The notes: generated from the sequence alone by a model not told the origin. Positions 14,377 through 22,884 are shown, counted from the stretch's first letter. The stretch is 24,867 nt of DNA from an uncultured Lachnospiraceae bacterium (GCA_934371475.1 CAKRNX010000016.1:1-24867); one strand, 5' to 3'. A program made the numbers and translations.

Positions 14377-15666
14377 ATGGGAAGATTCAGTTTTTGTCTG
14401 CCGCCTTTTGCACCGGATTATTCCGGTGTATGCGGCACATTATTTTCGCTGGGCGGTATGATTGTGATTCATGACGCAGCTGGCTGCACCGGCAATTATG
14501 TCAACTATGATGAGCCGAGATGGTACGGATCCAATGCGCTGGTGTACTGTTCCGGTCTTCGAGAGCTGGACGCCGGACTGGGAAATGATGACCGCTTTAT
14601 AAAGAATATCAGTGAGACGGCAAAAAAGCTGCGGCCAAATTTTATTGCTCTGGTGGGCAGTCCCGTACCGATGGTGATCGGGACGGATCTGGAAGGGATG
14701 GCGGCCTGGATCCAGGCTGAAACCGGGATTCCGACGTTTGGATTTGATACGACCGGACTGAAACTCTATCCGGAGGGAGCATTTCGCTGCGGGAAGGCAC
14801 TTCTGAGAGTATTCTGGGCTGATGCGGAGAAAGATACGGCAGATGGGGAGAGAGGCACTTCGGCAAAAGAACGTGACAGTATTCCGGTTGCTGAGAGCCG
14901 GAGAGGCGACGAGGCAGTCGGGGAGAATGCACAGGGAAGGAACGGTGGAATTGCTTCCCTGAATATCATCGGAGATTTGCCCCTTGATCTGGATGGAAAA
15001 GACTGGATGCAGCGCTTTAGGAGGCAGCTGAGTCTGGCAGGGATAGAGGTGAATGCTTCTCTCTGGGACAAGGCAGATATGCAGCAGCTGCATACGCTTT
15101 CCGGCGGAGCGCTGAATGTGGCCGTGACATACAGCGGAGTGCTGCTGGCAGACTGGATTCTGAAGGAGCATGGGAAGCCCTGTGTGGCAGGGTATCCGCT
15201 CACCGAACAGACCCGGATCCCCTGGATGGAGCTTGTCAAACAGGCTGTGATGGAAGAAAAAGAACTTGCCTGGGGCAATGAAAATGTGATGTGCGGACGG
15301 GAGGATGGCATTCTGTTTCTCGGAGACCAGATGACAGTCAACAGTATGCGGGCAGAGATTTTCTTCCACACCGGGAAAAAAGTCTGCGCGGGACTGCCGT
15401 TTGGCGCAGAAGAATTCTGTATGGGAGAGGGAGATCTGATCCTGAAGGATGAGGCACAGATTATGAAAGCAATAAACGATCCGGATTTCAGAATTGTGAT
15501 CGGGGATCCGCTGTACCGGCAGCTGATCAACAGACCGGACGAAAAGCTGTTTCTTCCGGTATTTCACTATGCGGTATCCAGCAAAGTGGCGAAAGATGCG
15601 TGTCCGCAGGGGGAGATGAGTCTGGAGCAGATCCTTGAGATATTAAGAAATTATATGAAAAAATAA
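14377..15666 (+). CDS. Nitrogenase component-1-like subunit (NifD/NifK superfamily), second
   Basis: A 429-residue protein starting two bases after its partner stops. Cys19 (DYSGVCGTLFSLGG) and Cys37 (IHDAAGCTGNY) match the first two component-1 cluster Cys, with GxxGC typical of the family. At the third position the sequence reads ALVGSPVPMVIGTDLEG: the conserved Gly-Thr-Asp is there, but Ser/Pro replace Cys, so a full symmetric cluster site is not available. A charged, low-complexity insert lies at about 148-188 (many Glu, Arg, Ser, Gly). The second lobe contains GILFLGDQMTVNSMRAEIFF and a C-terminal IVIGDPLYRQL segment. It probably forms a heterodimer or heterotetramer with the preceding subunit. 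The reaction is unknown; dark-operative reductases and CfbD show this fold can act on tetrapyrroles. Confidence 0.8.
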   Translation: MGRFSFCLPPFAPDYSGVCGTLFSLGGMIVIHDAAGCTGNYVNYDEPRWYGSNALVYCSGLRELDAGLGNDDRFIKNISETAKKLRPNFIALVGSPVPMVIGTDLEGMAAWIQAETGIPTFGFDTTGLKLYPEGAFRCGKALLRVFWADAEKDTADGERGTSAKERDSIPVAESRRGDEAVGENAQGRNGGIASLNIIGDLPLDLDGKDWMQRFRRQLSLAGIEVNASLWDKADMQQLHTLSGGALNVAVTYSGVLLADWILKEHGKPCVAGYPLTEQTRIPWMELVKQAVMEEKELAWGNENVMCGREDGILFLGDQMTVNSMRAEIFFHTGKKVCAGLPFGAEEFCMGEGDLILKDEAQIMKAINDPDFRIVIGDPLYRQLINRPDEKLFLPVFHYAVSSKVAKDACPQGEMSLEQILEILRNYMKK

Positions 15667-15692
15667 AGTTTAAGCGAATCCATATGATAAAT

Positions 15693-15745
15693 GAAGCCCT
15701 TAGCTGTGGGTAATAAAACTCATGGTTAAGGGCTTCTTATTGTTT
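15693..15745 (+). terminator. Terminator of the nitrogenase-like operon
   Basis: Perfect 10-bp arms, GAAGCCCTTA (15693-15702) and TAAGGGCTTC (15727-15736), with an inner TGGGT/ACTCA stem, then TTATTGTTTT. It ends the operon and separates it from the pseudogene. Confidence 0.75.
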
Positions 15746-15773
15746 TCATTTATCTGGTTTGAGTCGGTCTTGA

Positions 15774-16729
15774 AATATTTTGGCTGCATATGCGGCGTTC
15801 CTTTTGGCAGCAGTGACTTGCAGACGGTGCAATATTTATAGTTTATATTTCTTTCCGCGTGCAAGGATTCGTTTTATACGTTATGAGGGAACAGAAGAAA
15901 AATTTGAACAGAGATGAACGTTATTAAAGATGTCATTTTTGAAGGAACACTGCTTAAGATGATAAATGAGGCAATTGCATATTTGGATACGCAGGTAAAA
16001 GAAAAAACATATCTAGGACCAGATGGAACTTTTGTTACGGATGAAGAGTATCCTAAGTTTGTGAGGCAAGAACTGATTGTAAATGCTGTTACTCATCGTG
16101 CGTACAGTATTACTGGTACAGATATTCAGATTAAAATGTTTGATGATCATATAGTAGTCGAAAGTCCAGGAAGACTTCCGGGGCTTGTAAGGGCAGATAA
16201 TATACGTTTTACACATTTTTCCAGAAATCCTAAAATTGCAGAGTTTTTAAAGAATTATAAATTTGTAAAAGAATTTGGTGAGGGCGTTAATCGTATGTGT
16301 AATGAGCTGGAGCAGATTGGACTAAAAGATCCAGTGTATCATACAAATGCTTTTATGTTGCAGGCGGTTATTTATAATTCAAATGTTGAAAAAATTAGTG
16401 TTGAAGAAATTATTGTTGAAAAAACTGCTGATTTACTGAAAAAGTTAGCTGTTGCGCCGAATAAGTCGTTGTTTGATACTAAAAAGTCGGCGATTGATAC
16501 AATAAAATCGGCGATTGAACAACAAAAATATCATGAACCATCAAAAACAAATATTCTTAAAGTATATAATGAAATAGAAAAGAATCAAATTTTTGGAACG
16601 AAGGAAATAGAAGAAATACTTGCTTGTTCGCCTTCCACAGCAAGGGCAGTGATGGCGAAACTCAGAGACATGGGGGTTGTTATAGCGGTAAAGGGTAAAG
16701 GAAAGGGAAAATACGTATTTAAAGAATAA
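15774..16729 (+). pseudogene. Decayed RecG-like / HATPase_c_4 ATP-binding regulator
   Basis: The largest open part is 15914-16729 (271 codons): RQELIVNAVTHRAY, then KMFDDHIVVESPGRLPG, FGEGVNRM, and a C-terminal winged helix (TKEIEEILACSPSTARAVMAKL). This matches the C-terminal half of AlbA_2/Schlafen plus HATPase_c_4 proteins, often annotated RecG-related. Family members read RYEGT..xGTEMNVIKDV across the join. Here that upstream sequence (FFPRARIRFIRYEGTEEKF) is in another frame, 15774-15917, and ends at TGA, implying loss of one base near 15906. Further upstream, NILAAYAAF is followed by an apparent second shift, and the N-terminal AlbA_2 domain is missing. The stretch is clearly more AT-rich than its neighbours, suggesting separate origin. 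A truncated product from ATG 15914 cannot be excluded. Confidence 0.7.
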
Positions 16730-16780
16730 ACAAAATACGATAGAAAAAACAAATGAAATTCCCCAAAATGCACAAAAACA

Positions 16781-16809
16781 TTGACAAACAATAGCGAAAA
16801 TGATATTTT
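16781..16809 (+). promoter_or_regulatory. Promoter of the fucose-isomerase-like gene
   Basis: TTGACA (16781-16786), 17-bp spacer, TATTTT (16804-16809). It overlaps the first of two direct repeats. Confidence 0.65.
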
Positions 16810-16841
16810 CTTAATAAGATCAAAATAAAACAATAGCGAAA
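16786..16841 (+). promoter_or_regulatory. Two 14-bp direct repeats flanking the promoter (putative operators)
   Basis: AAACAATAGCGAAA occurs exactly at 16786-16799 and 16828-16841, 42 bp apart (about four helical turns). The first covers the -35/spacer, the second lies just after the expected transcription start. On the other strand each reads TTTCGCTATTG; TTTCG-containing repeats are typical of DeoR-family sugar regulators, an inferred link. Confidence 0.6.
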
Positions 16842-16894
16842 GAAAATAAAACTGGCGTTAATTGTGCGTGAAGTGAGAACAGGAGGGGAATGAC

Positions 16895-18229
16895 ATGAAG
16901 GCAAGATTGGTACCGTTGTATTTTCCTGAGATGAATGAGCGTGAAAAAAGGGAATACGGTGCACAGATGGAACTGCTGCATGAGTTTTATTCTGATGTGG
17001 CGGAGTTTATGACGCCTGTGGAGGTAGGAGAAGAGATCCCGCAGGGAGCAGATGCGATTGTGTTTCCGCTGATGATCTTTGCAGCGTTCCGTCACGATGA
17101 GGCGATGAAACAGTACCAGGAGTATCCCATGGTGGTGCTGACATCCAAGTTCGGCACAGTGGAGATGTGGGACTGGGAGATTGTGACGTATCTGAGGGAT
17201 CTGGGATGCAATGTATTTTCACCGTATAGTGTAGAGATTGCCAAAGTGGTGCTCAGAGCGATCGGAGCCAGGAGCCATCTGCATCAGGGGGCAAAGTTCC
17301 TGATGTTCCAGGATTCTCCCGGAGAGGGCATGCAGTCGAATATTTTCAAAAAGTTTTACTGGTGGGAAAAGCAGAGCACAGAGATCATGGAGAGTGTATT
17401 TGGCATCGATATGATCTATCGCAGCTGGAAAGAGGTCAATGAAGATGCAGCTGCGATTTCTGATGATGAAGCGGCTGCCGTCTGTTCCGACTGGGATATC
17501 CATCAGGAAGGAGTGTCAAGAGAGGCTTATTTAAAGGCTGTCAAGATTTATATTGCAGTGAGGCGTGTGATTGATGAGATTGGCGGTGTGGACGGCGTGG
17601 GTGCCAACTGCCTCAATGAGTCTTTCCACAGCCAGACGACACCGTGTCTTGCTTGGAATATGCTCTTTGAGCGGGATCACATCATCTGGGCGTGCGAGGG
17701 CGATACGCTGACGATGTTGTCCACGTTTATTATCTACCGATCTATTGAGAAACCGATCATGATGACCAATTTGTATCCGTTCCTGGTGGGAATGGCTGCG
17801 CTGGCTCATGAGAAGATTGATAAATTTCCGGATATTGAGGATCCGGACAACCATGCGCTGGGTGTTCACTGCGGATATTTCGGTTTTGTGCCAAGATGCT
17901 TCTGCTGTGAATGGACACTGCGGCCCAAGGTACTGGAGATTGTGAATGATGACGCGATCGTATGTGACTGCCGTTATCCCAAGGGGCCTGTCACACTGGC
18001 CAAAATTTATCCGGGATTTAAAAAACTGAGTATTATTTCAGGTGAGATCGAAGATTATGTGCAGTACGAGGGATCAGACTGCCGCAACGGTGCGCTGATC
18101 CGTTATGCAGACGGTCATAAGGTGATGGAAAATCTCTGCTCCCATCACTGCCTGCTGATCCTTGGAGATGTGAAGCCTCAGCTGATGCAGATGGCGAAAG
18201 TATTCGGGTTTGAGACAGTCTGTATGTAG
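16895..18229 (+). CDS. L-fucose/L-arabinose isomerase-like protein, substrate unknown
   Basis: A 444-residue cytosolic protein after the strong site AGGAGGGG. It resembles the C-terminal half of the fucose/arabinose isomerase superfamily: GGVDGVGANCLNE (Glu242), WACEGDTLTMLSTFI (Glu268, Asp270), HCGYFGF, a GPVTLAKIYPG strand, and SHHCLLILGD (His417, His418). In fucose isomerase a Glu, an Asp and a His bind the catalytic metal, and plausible equivalents are present, so it may be a metal-dependent sugar or sugar-acid isomerase. The first 180 residues form a Rossmann-like domain (ADAIVFPLMIFAAF and GAKFLMFQDSPGEGM). It is shorter than FucI (about 590) and stands alone, with its own promoter and terminator and no sugar kinase, aldolase or transporter beside it. 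Many Cys cluster in the C-terminal half (CFCCEW, CDC). Confidence 0.7.
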   Translation: MKARLVPLYFPEMNEREKREYGAQMELLHEFYSDVAEFMTPVEVGEEIPQGADAIVFPLMIFAAFRHDEAMKQYQEYPMVVLTSKFGTVEMWDWEIVTYLRDLGCNVFSPYSVEIAKVVLRAIGARSHLHQGAKFLMFQDSPGEGMQSNIFKKFYWWEKQSTEIMESVFGIDMIYRSWKEVNEDAAAISDDEAAAVCSDWDIHQEGVSREAYLKAVKIYIAVRRVIDEIGGVDGVGANCLNESFHSQTTPCLAWNMLFERDHIIWACEGDTLTMLSTFIIYRSIEKPIMMTNLYPFLVGMAALAHEKIDKFPDIEDPDNHALGVHCGYFGFVPRCFCCEWTLRPKVLEIVNDDAIVCDCRYPKGPVTLAKIYPGFKKLSIISGEIEDYVQYEGSDCRNGALIRYADGHKVMENLCSHHCLLILGDVKPQLMQMAKVFGFETVCM

Positions 18230-18260
18230 GATTATACGAAAGTTGCAAATAAAAACAGAC

Positions 18261-18298
18261 CGGGGTATACTGGAGAAAATTCAGTATACTCCGTTTTT
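18261..18298 (+). terminator. Terminator of the fucose-isomerase-like gene
   Basis: CGGGGTATACTG (18261-18272) pairs with CAGTATACTCCG (18282-18293), 12 bp with one G-T pair, followed by TTTTT. It starts 31 bases after the stop. Confidence 0.85.
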
Positions 18299-18350
18299 AT
18301 TTCGCAGGAAATTATGTTCTGTGAAATAAAGCCTCCGGAGGAATGCTAAG
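18296..18350 (+). repeat. Modular palindromic intergenic repeat, copy B
   Basis: The 35-bp module 18296-18330 (TTTCGCAG...CTGTGAAA arms) matches the minus strand of 5948-5982 at 30 of 35 positions. After it come GCCT and GGAATGC, in the same order as in copy A but without A's middle hairpin. The remaining gap up to the sbcD ribosome site (18351-18454) shows no gene and no clear promoter. Confidence 0.55.
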
Positions 18351-18469
18351 CACATTTTTGTTCCGGATAAAATTGGGGAAGGCATTTCTGGAGATTCAAG
18401 AATGCAAACAGACTGCCCTGTTTCAGGTGAGGAGTGTGGCGAAAGTAATGAAATAAAAGGGGGAACAAC

Positions 18470-19624
18470 ATGAAATTTTTTCATTTATCAGATCTGCATA
18501 TTGGTCTGAAGCTGATGAACCGGGATCTGCGGGAAGATCAGGAATACATTCTGGCACAGATTGTGGAGATGGCCCGGAGGGAAAAGCCGGATGCGGTCGT
18601 GATTGCCGGGGATATCTATGACAAGGCGGTACCGTCGGCGGAGGCTGTGGATGTGTTTGATCATTTTACGGAAGCACTGATGGAGGCGGTGCCGGATGTA
18701 GCAGTCATGATGATCAGCGGAAATCATGACAGTTCTTCCAGGATCAACTGCTTCCGTGGGATCCTCTCGCGGCAGAAGCTGCACATGGTGGGGATCCCGC
18801 CGAGAATGCCGGAGGAACGAATCGAGAGAGTGACACTGGCGGACGATTACGGAAATGTGAATTTTTATCTGCTCCCGTTTGTGCGGCCTTCCATGATCCG
18901 CAATATTACGGGGACGGATGAAAATGGCAGAGCCCTTACGTATGATCAGGCACTGCGCTGTCTGCTGGAGCGGGAGATGATTGATCAGGAGGAGAGAAAT
19001 GTGCTGGTGAGCCATCAGTTTTATCTGCCGGAGGGAAAGCAGGCAGAAGAAGTGCAGCGCATGGATTCGGAGATTGTGACTGTGGGAAATATAGACCAGG
19101 TCAGCGGGGAGGTGCTGCAACGTTTTGACTATACTGCGCTGGGGCATATCCACAAACCCATGACAGTGGGAGGCGAACAGTACCGCTACTGCGGAACGCC
19201 TCTGGCCTGTTCTGTCAGCGAAGCGGGACAGCAGAAAGGGATCGTTATGGTGGAACTGAGAGAAAAGGCGGAAGCGCCACAGATCACGGTACTGCCATTC
19301 AATCCGCTGCGGCGGGTGAGCGTTGTAAAAGGAAGTCTGGCAGAAGTGCTGGAGCAGGCCTGCGATGATTATGTGACAGTGATCCTGACAGAGGAAGACG
19401 GGGCGCAGGGGCCGGATCTGCAGGATCGGATCAGGGCTGCCTTCCCGCATCTGCTGGAGATCAGGCGGGAACATGTCAGACGCCCGGATTACAGTCATGG
19501 AACGGCCGGAGCGGCAGGGATGGATCCCATGGAGCTGTGCAGCTTATTTCTGCCGGGGCTTGATGAGGCAGAGCGGGAGATTTTGCAGGACGTTGTCAAT
19601 CAGGTAAAGGAGGCGAACGCATGA
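18470..19624 (+). CDS. sbcD: Exonuclease subunit SbcD (Mre11-type nuclease)
   Basis: A 384-residue calcineurin-like phosphoesterase. Metal-binding motifs are all present: Asp8 and His10 in SDLHIG, Asp48 in GDIYD, Asn85-His86-Asp87 in GNHDSS, VSHQFY, and ALGHIHKP. With SbcC it forms the ATP-dependent nuclease that opens hairpins and trims blocked double-strand ends, limiting palindrome-linked instability. Length is as usual (about 380-400). ATG 18470 follows AAAAGGGGGAACAAC. The stop overlaps the sbcC start by four bases (ATGA), so the subunits are co-translated. A C-terminal capping part (about 270-384) follows the nuclease domain. Confidence 0.96.
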   Translation: MKFFHLSDLHIGLKLMNRDLREDQEYILAQIVEMARREKPDAVVIAGDIYDKAVPSAEAVDVFDHFTEALMEAVPDVAVMMISGNHDSSSRINCFRGILSRQKLHMVGIPPRMPEERIERVTLADDYGNVNFYLLPFVRPSMIRNITGTDENGRALTYDQALRCLLEREMIDQEERNVLVSHQFYLPEGKQAEEVQRMDSEIVTVGNIDQVSGEVLQRFDYTALGHIHKPMTVGGEQYRYCGTPLACSVSEAGQQKGIVMVELREKAEAPQITVLPFNPLRRVSVVKGSLAEVLEQACDDYVTVILTEEDGAQGPDLQDRIRAAFPHLLEIRREHVRRPDYSHGTAGAAGMDPMELCSLFLPGLDEAEREILQDVVNQVKEANA

Positions 19625-22600
19625 GACCGCAGAAACTGACGATGCAGGCATTTGGATCTTACGGGAAATATACAGAGATCAGCTTTGAAGAGCCCAATCA
19701 GAATCTCTTTCTGATTACGGGAGATACAGGATCCGGAAAAACAACGGTATTTGATGCGATTGTGTTCGCACTGTACGGAGAAGCGGGATCTTCCTACAAC
19801 AAAAAAGACGGACAGGAGTTGCAGAGCCAGTTTGCCGGACTGGAGACGGAGCCGTTTGTAGAGCTGACATTTCAGAACGGCGGGCAGCAGTATACGGTGC
19901 GCCGGACGCCAAGACATGTGCGGCCGCTGAAACGGGGATCCGGCATCAAAGAGGAGAGCGGGAGCGTGTCTCTGCTGATGCCGGACGGGACAGAGTACCC
20001 GCCCAAGGAGACGGACAGAAAACTGGAAGAGATCCTGGGACTGACCAAGAGCCAGTTTATGCAGGTAGCCATGATTGCCCAGGGAGAATTTATGAATGTA
20101 CTCCGGGCGAAGTCAGATGAGAAAAAAGTGATTTTCCGCAAGCTGTTCCATACGGAAATCTACCAGAAAATTTCAGATGAACTGGCCGGTCGGAGAAAAG
20201 AAAAAGAGGGCGAGATGGCCAGGATCCGCACGGCATGCCAGACGGAAGTTTCCCATGTAAATGTGCCGGAAGAGTATGGACAGCGGGAAGAGATGGAACG
20301 GCTGAAGGCAAAGATTGTGGGCGCAGACAGGATGAATGTAACAGATCTGGAAGCGATGCAGGAAATGCTGGGACAGCTGTGTGAATTTACGGCAGGCAGA
20401 CAGAACGCGGCGCAGCGGGAATGGCTGGAGATCTGTCAGAAAAGAGACCGGATAAAGGAAACTTATACGAAGGCGGAACAGCTGGCCGGTGCGTTTGAAC
20501 AGCTGGATACAGCCTGGAAGGAACTGCAGGACTGCCAGGAAAATGAGAAGGAGATACAGGGCAGAGCACGGATGGCAGATCGCGTACTTGCCTCCTGGGA
20601 AGTGCGGACGGAGTATCAGCGGTATCAGGATGCGGCCGGACAGGTGGATGCAGCCAGGAAAGCGCTGGAACAGCAGAAGCAGGAGATGCCTGGGCTGGAA
20701 GAAAAAGTGAAAAGTACAGCGGCAGAGCAGCAGGCGGCTAAGATGGCGCTGGAGCTGGAGCAGGACCGAAGCAGCCGCATTGCGGAACGTGTCAGAAAGG
20801 CGATGGAAGCATTTGACAGCCTGAAACAGACGGAAAAAAAGCAGGCTGAGGCAGAAAAGACAGTCAGAGATGCAGCAGAAAGGGCCGCGCAGCAGGAGCA
20901 GAAGCGGCTTGAGTTTGACGAAAAAGAGCAGCAGTGGCGGAAGCAGCTGGAAGGACTGGGAGGGATCGCGGAGCAGCAGGCGCTCTGCGCGCAAAAAGAG
21001 AAAGAGGCGCAGAGCCTGGAAGAGAACGCGCAGGAAGTGGGCAGACTGCGGGATGCGGTAAAGGTGCAGCAGAATCTGGCCAGGAGCCGGGCGGTGGAAT
21101 ATCAGCGGGTGAAGCAGGCGTATGAGGGAAGCCAGAGACGGTATGAAACTCTCAGGCAGAGATTCCTGGACGCACAGGCCGGGATACTGGCAAGAGAGCT
21201 GAAACCTGGGATTCCCTGCCCGGTGTGCGGTGCGCTGGAGCATCCCAATCCCTGCGCATGGATCGAAGCGCAGGAGGACGGAGAGGAGATTTCCCGCACC
21301 GCACTGGAGACGCTGGCACAGGAGACGGAAAAGCTGAGACAGGATCAGGAGAAACTTTCCAGAGAATCGGGCGAAGCGGCCAAAGTCTTGGATGAGAAAA
21401 AGAAAAATTATGAGGAGGCGGGGAAAAAGCTCCGCAGCCAGATAGAAAAAAATAAAGAAGATCTGGAACATATTCCGGAGGCACTGACTGTGGATGCGGC
21501 GAAGAAAGTGGCCAGACAGTGGAGAAATGTGCTGGAGGAACAGAAAAAGCAGCTGGATGCAAAGACAAAGCAGGCAGAGCAGCTGCGCAGCAGTCTTAGT
21601 ACTGTTGATGCGCAGAAAAAAGAACTGCAGAGCGCATCCGAGGAGGCAGGGAAAGCCTATACGGAGGCAGCTGCCGCACTTCAGGGGATCAGCAGCCAGA
21701 TGCAGAAGTTAAAAGAGATGCTGGAATATGAAGACGAAGTGACGGCAAAGAAAGCATTGCGTCAGGCCGGGGAACAGCAGGAACAGGTTCGGAAGATATA
21801 TGAGAAGGCAGAGCATCAGGCAGAACTGGCCAGGACGAAGAGAGATCACGGAATGGCACTGATCGGGAAATATGAGCAGGAGATTCCGGTACAGCAGCGA
21901 ACAGTCAGAGAGCGCCAGGAAAGTTATCAGGCCGTGATGGAGAAGCATCATCTGACAGAAGAAGTGTGGAAACAGGCAGCAGAAGCCTGGTCAAAAGAAG
22001 AGGCAAAGGAATGGCAGGAGCAGGCGCAGCAGCACAGAGAGCGGAAAGTGGCGGTCCAGGCCAGAATAGAAGCCGCAGATAAGCTGACAGCAGGAATGAG
22101 CCGACCGGATCTGAAACAGATAAAAGGCCTGCTGGAAGAAGCAGAACAGCAAAAAAGCCGGGCGGAGGAGCAGCTTGAGCAGGCAAAAGTGCAGTACCGC
22201 GAGAATACCGGCGTGTATGAAGCGCTGATGCCTCAGATGGAGCAGCGCCGCTGTGTTGTGGAGGAATACGGCAGTCTGGACAGACTGTATCGCATGGTAT
22301 CCGGCAATATCAGCGGCGCCAGGATGGATCTGGAAACATTCGCCCAGCGTTATTATCTGGAACGGATTCTGGAGGCAGCCAATGTCAGATTCCAGGAAAT
22401 GTCGGCAGGACAGTTTGAGCTGCGGCTCTACGATCTGAAAAAGGCCGGCGAGGGAAAAAACCGGGGACTGGATCTGATGGTATATTCGTATGTGACAGGA
22501 AAAGAGCGGGAGGTCCGCACGCTGTCCGGAGGGGAGTCATTCATGGCGGCCCTGTCTCTGGCACTTGGAATGGCAGACCAGATCCAGGAAAACGCGGCGG

Positions 22601-22815
22601 CCATTGATCTGGACATGATGTTCATTGACGAGGGATTTGGTTCTCTGGATGAACATTCCAGGGAACAGGCCGTGCGGGTGCTGCAGCGCATGGCTGGCGG
22701 ATCGCGCATGGTGGGTATTATCTCTCACGTATCTGAGCTGAAGCAGGAGATTGAGGATCAGCTGATCGTCAGCAAAGACGAAAGCGGAAGCCATGTCAGA
22801 TGGCAGATCAGTTAA
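19621..22815 (+). CDS. sbcC: Exonuclease subunit SbcC (Rad50-type SMC ATPase)
   Basis: A 1064-residue split ATPase. Walker A GDTGSGKTT is at 34-42, followed by Q-loop residues in KSQFMQVAMIAQGEF. Long Gln/Glu/Lys-rich coiled coils run from about 180 to 900 and are broken near the middle by the zinc hook CPVCG (Cys533, Cys536) that dimerises SbcC arms. The C-terminal lobe carries signature LSGGES (968-973) and Walker B MMFIDEGFGSLDE (Asp1003, Glu1004), with D-loop SLD. All needed residues are intact. It clamps DNA and regulates the SbcD nuclease by ATP hydrolysis. The repetitive coiled-coil coding produces long spurious open frames on other strands. Confidence 0.96.
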   Translation: MRPQKLTMQAFGSYGKYTEISFEEPNQNLFLITGDTGSGKTTVFDAIVFALYGEAGSSYNKKDGQELQSQFAGLETEPFVELTFQNGGQQYTVRRTPRHVRPLKRGSGIKEESGSVSLLMPDGTEYPPKETDRKLEEILGLTKSQFMQVAMIAQGEFMNVLRAKSDEKKVIFRKLFHTEIYQKISDELAGRRKEKEGEMARIRTACQTEVSHVNVPEEYGQREEMERLKAKIVGADRMNVTDLEAMQEMLGQLCEFTAGRQNAAQREWLEICQKRDRIKETYTKAEQLAGAFEQLDTAWKELQDCQENEKEIQGRARMADRVLASWEVRTEYQRYQDAAGQVDAARKALEQQKQEMPGLEEKVKSTAAEQQAAKMALELEQDRSSRIAERVRKAMEAFDSLKQTEKKQAEAEKTVRDAAERAAQQEQKRLEFDEKEQQWRKQLEGLGGIAEQQALCAQKEKEAQSLEENAQEVGRLRDAVKVQQNLARSRAVEYQRVKQAYEGSQRRYETLRQRFLDAQAGILARELKPGIPCPVCGALEHPNPCAWIEAQEDGEEISRTALETLAQETEKLRQDQEKLSRESGEAAKVLDEKKKNYEEAGKKLRSQIEKNKEDLEHIPEALTVDAAKKVARQWRNVLEEQKKQLDAKTKQAEQLRSSLSTVDAQKKELQSASEEAGKAYTEAAAALQGISSQMQKLKEMLEYEDEVTAKKALRQAGEQQEQVRKIYEKAEHQAELARTKRDHGMALIGKYEQEIPVQQRTVRERQESYQAVMEKHHLTEEVWKQAAEAWSKEEAKEWQEQAQQHRERKVAVQARIEAADKLTAGMSRPDLKQIKGLLEEAEQQKSRAEEQLEQAKVQYRENTGVYEALMPQMEQRRCVVEEYGSLDRLYRMVSGNISGARMDLETFAQRYYLERILEAANVRFQEMSAGQFELRLYDLKKAGEGKNRGLDLMVYSYVTGKEREVRTLSGGESFMAALSLALGMADQIQENAAAIDLDMMFIDEGFGSLDEHSREQAVRVLQRMAGGSRMVGIISHVSELKQEIEDQLIVSKDESGSHVRWQIS

Positions 22816-22843
22816 AAAGAGAACAGGTGCAGGCAGCAAGATG

Positions 22844-22881
22844 TGCAGCATTTTGGAGAGACTTCCAGGTGCTGCATTTTT
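22844..22881 (+). terminator. Terminator of sbcDC
   Basis: TGCAGCA (22844-22850) pairs with TGCTGCA (22870-22876), followed by TTTTT, 29 bases after the sbcC stop. Confidence 0.75.
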
Positions 22882-22884
22882 AGG

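Noticed and set aside
14440..15567. Minus-strand open frame opposite the second component-1-like gene
   Set aside because: No ribosome site, no domain, and the + strand gene is well supported.
12226..15666. True nitrogenase (N2 fixation) operon
   Set aside because: Component-1 subunits are short and divergent, one lacks a cluster Cys, and no nifB, nifE or nifN is in the window. The NifH-like protein alone does not show nitrogen fixation.
20173..21471. Long minus-strand open frame inside sbcC
   Set aside because: It mirrors the repetitive Gln/Glu/Lys coiled-coil coding, giving Leu/Phe-rich translation without family features.
18470..22815. Phage-defence or novel nuclease system
   Set aside because: All motifs and the gene order match ordinary chromosomal SbcD-SbcC.
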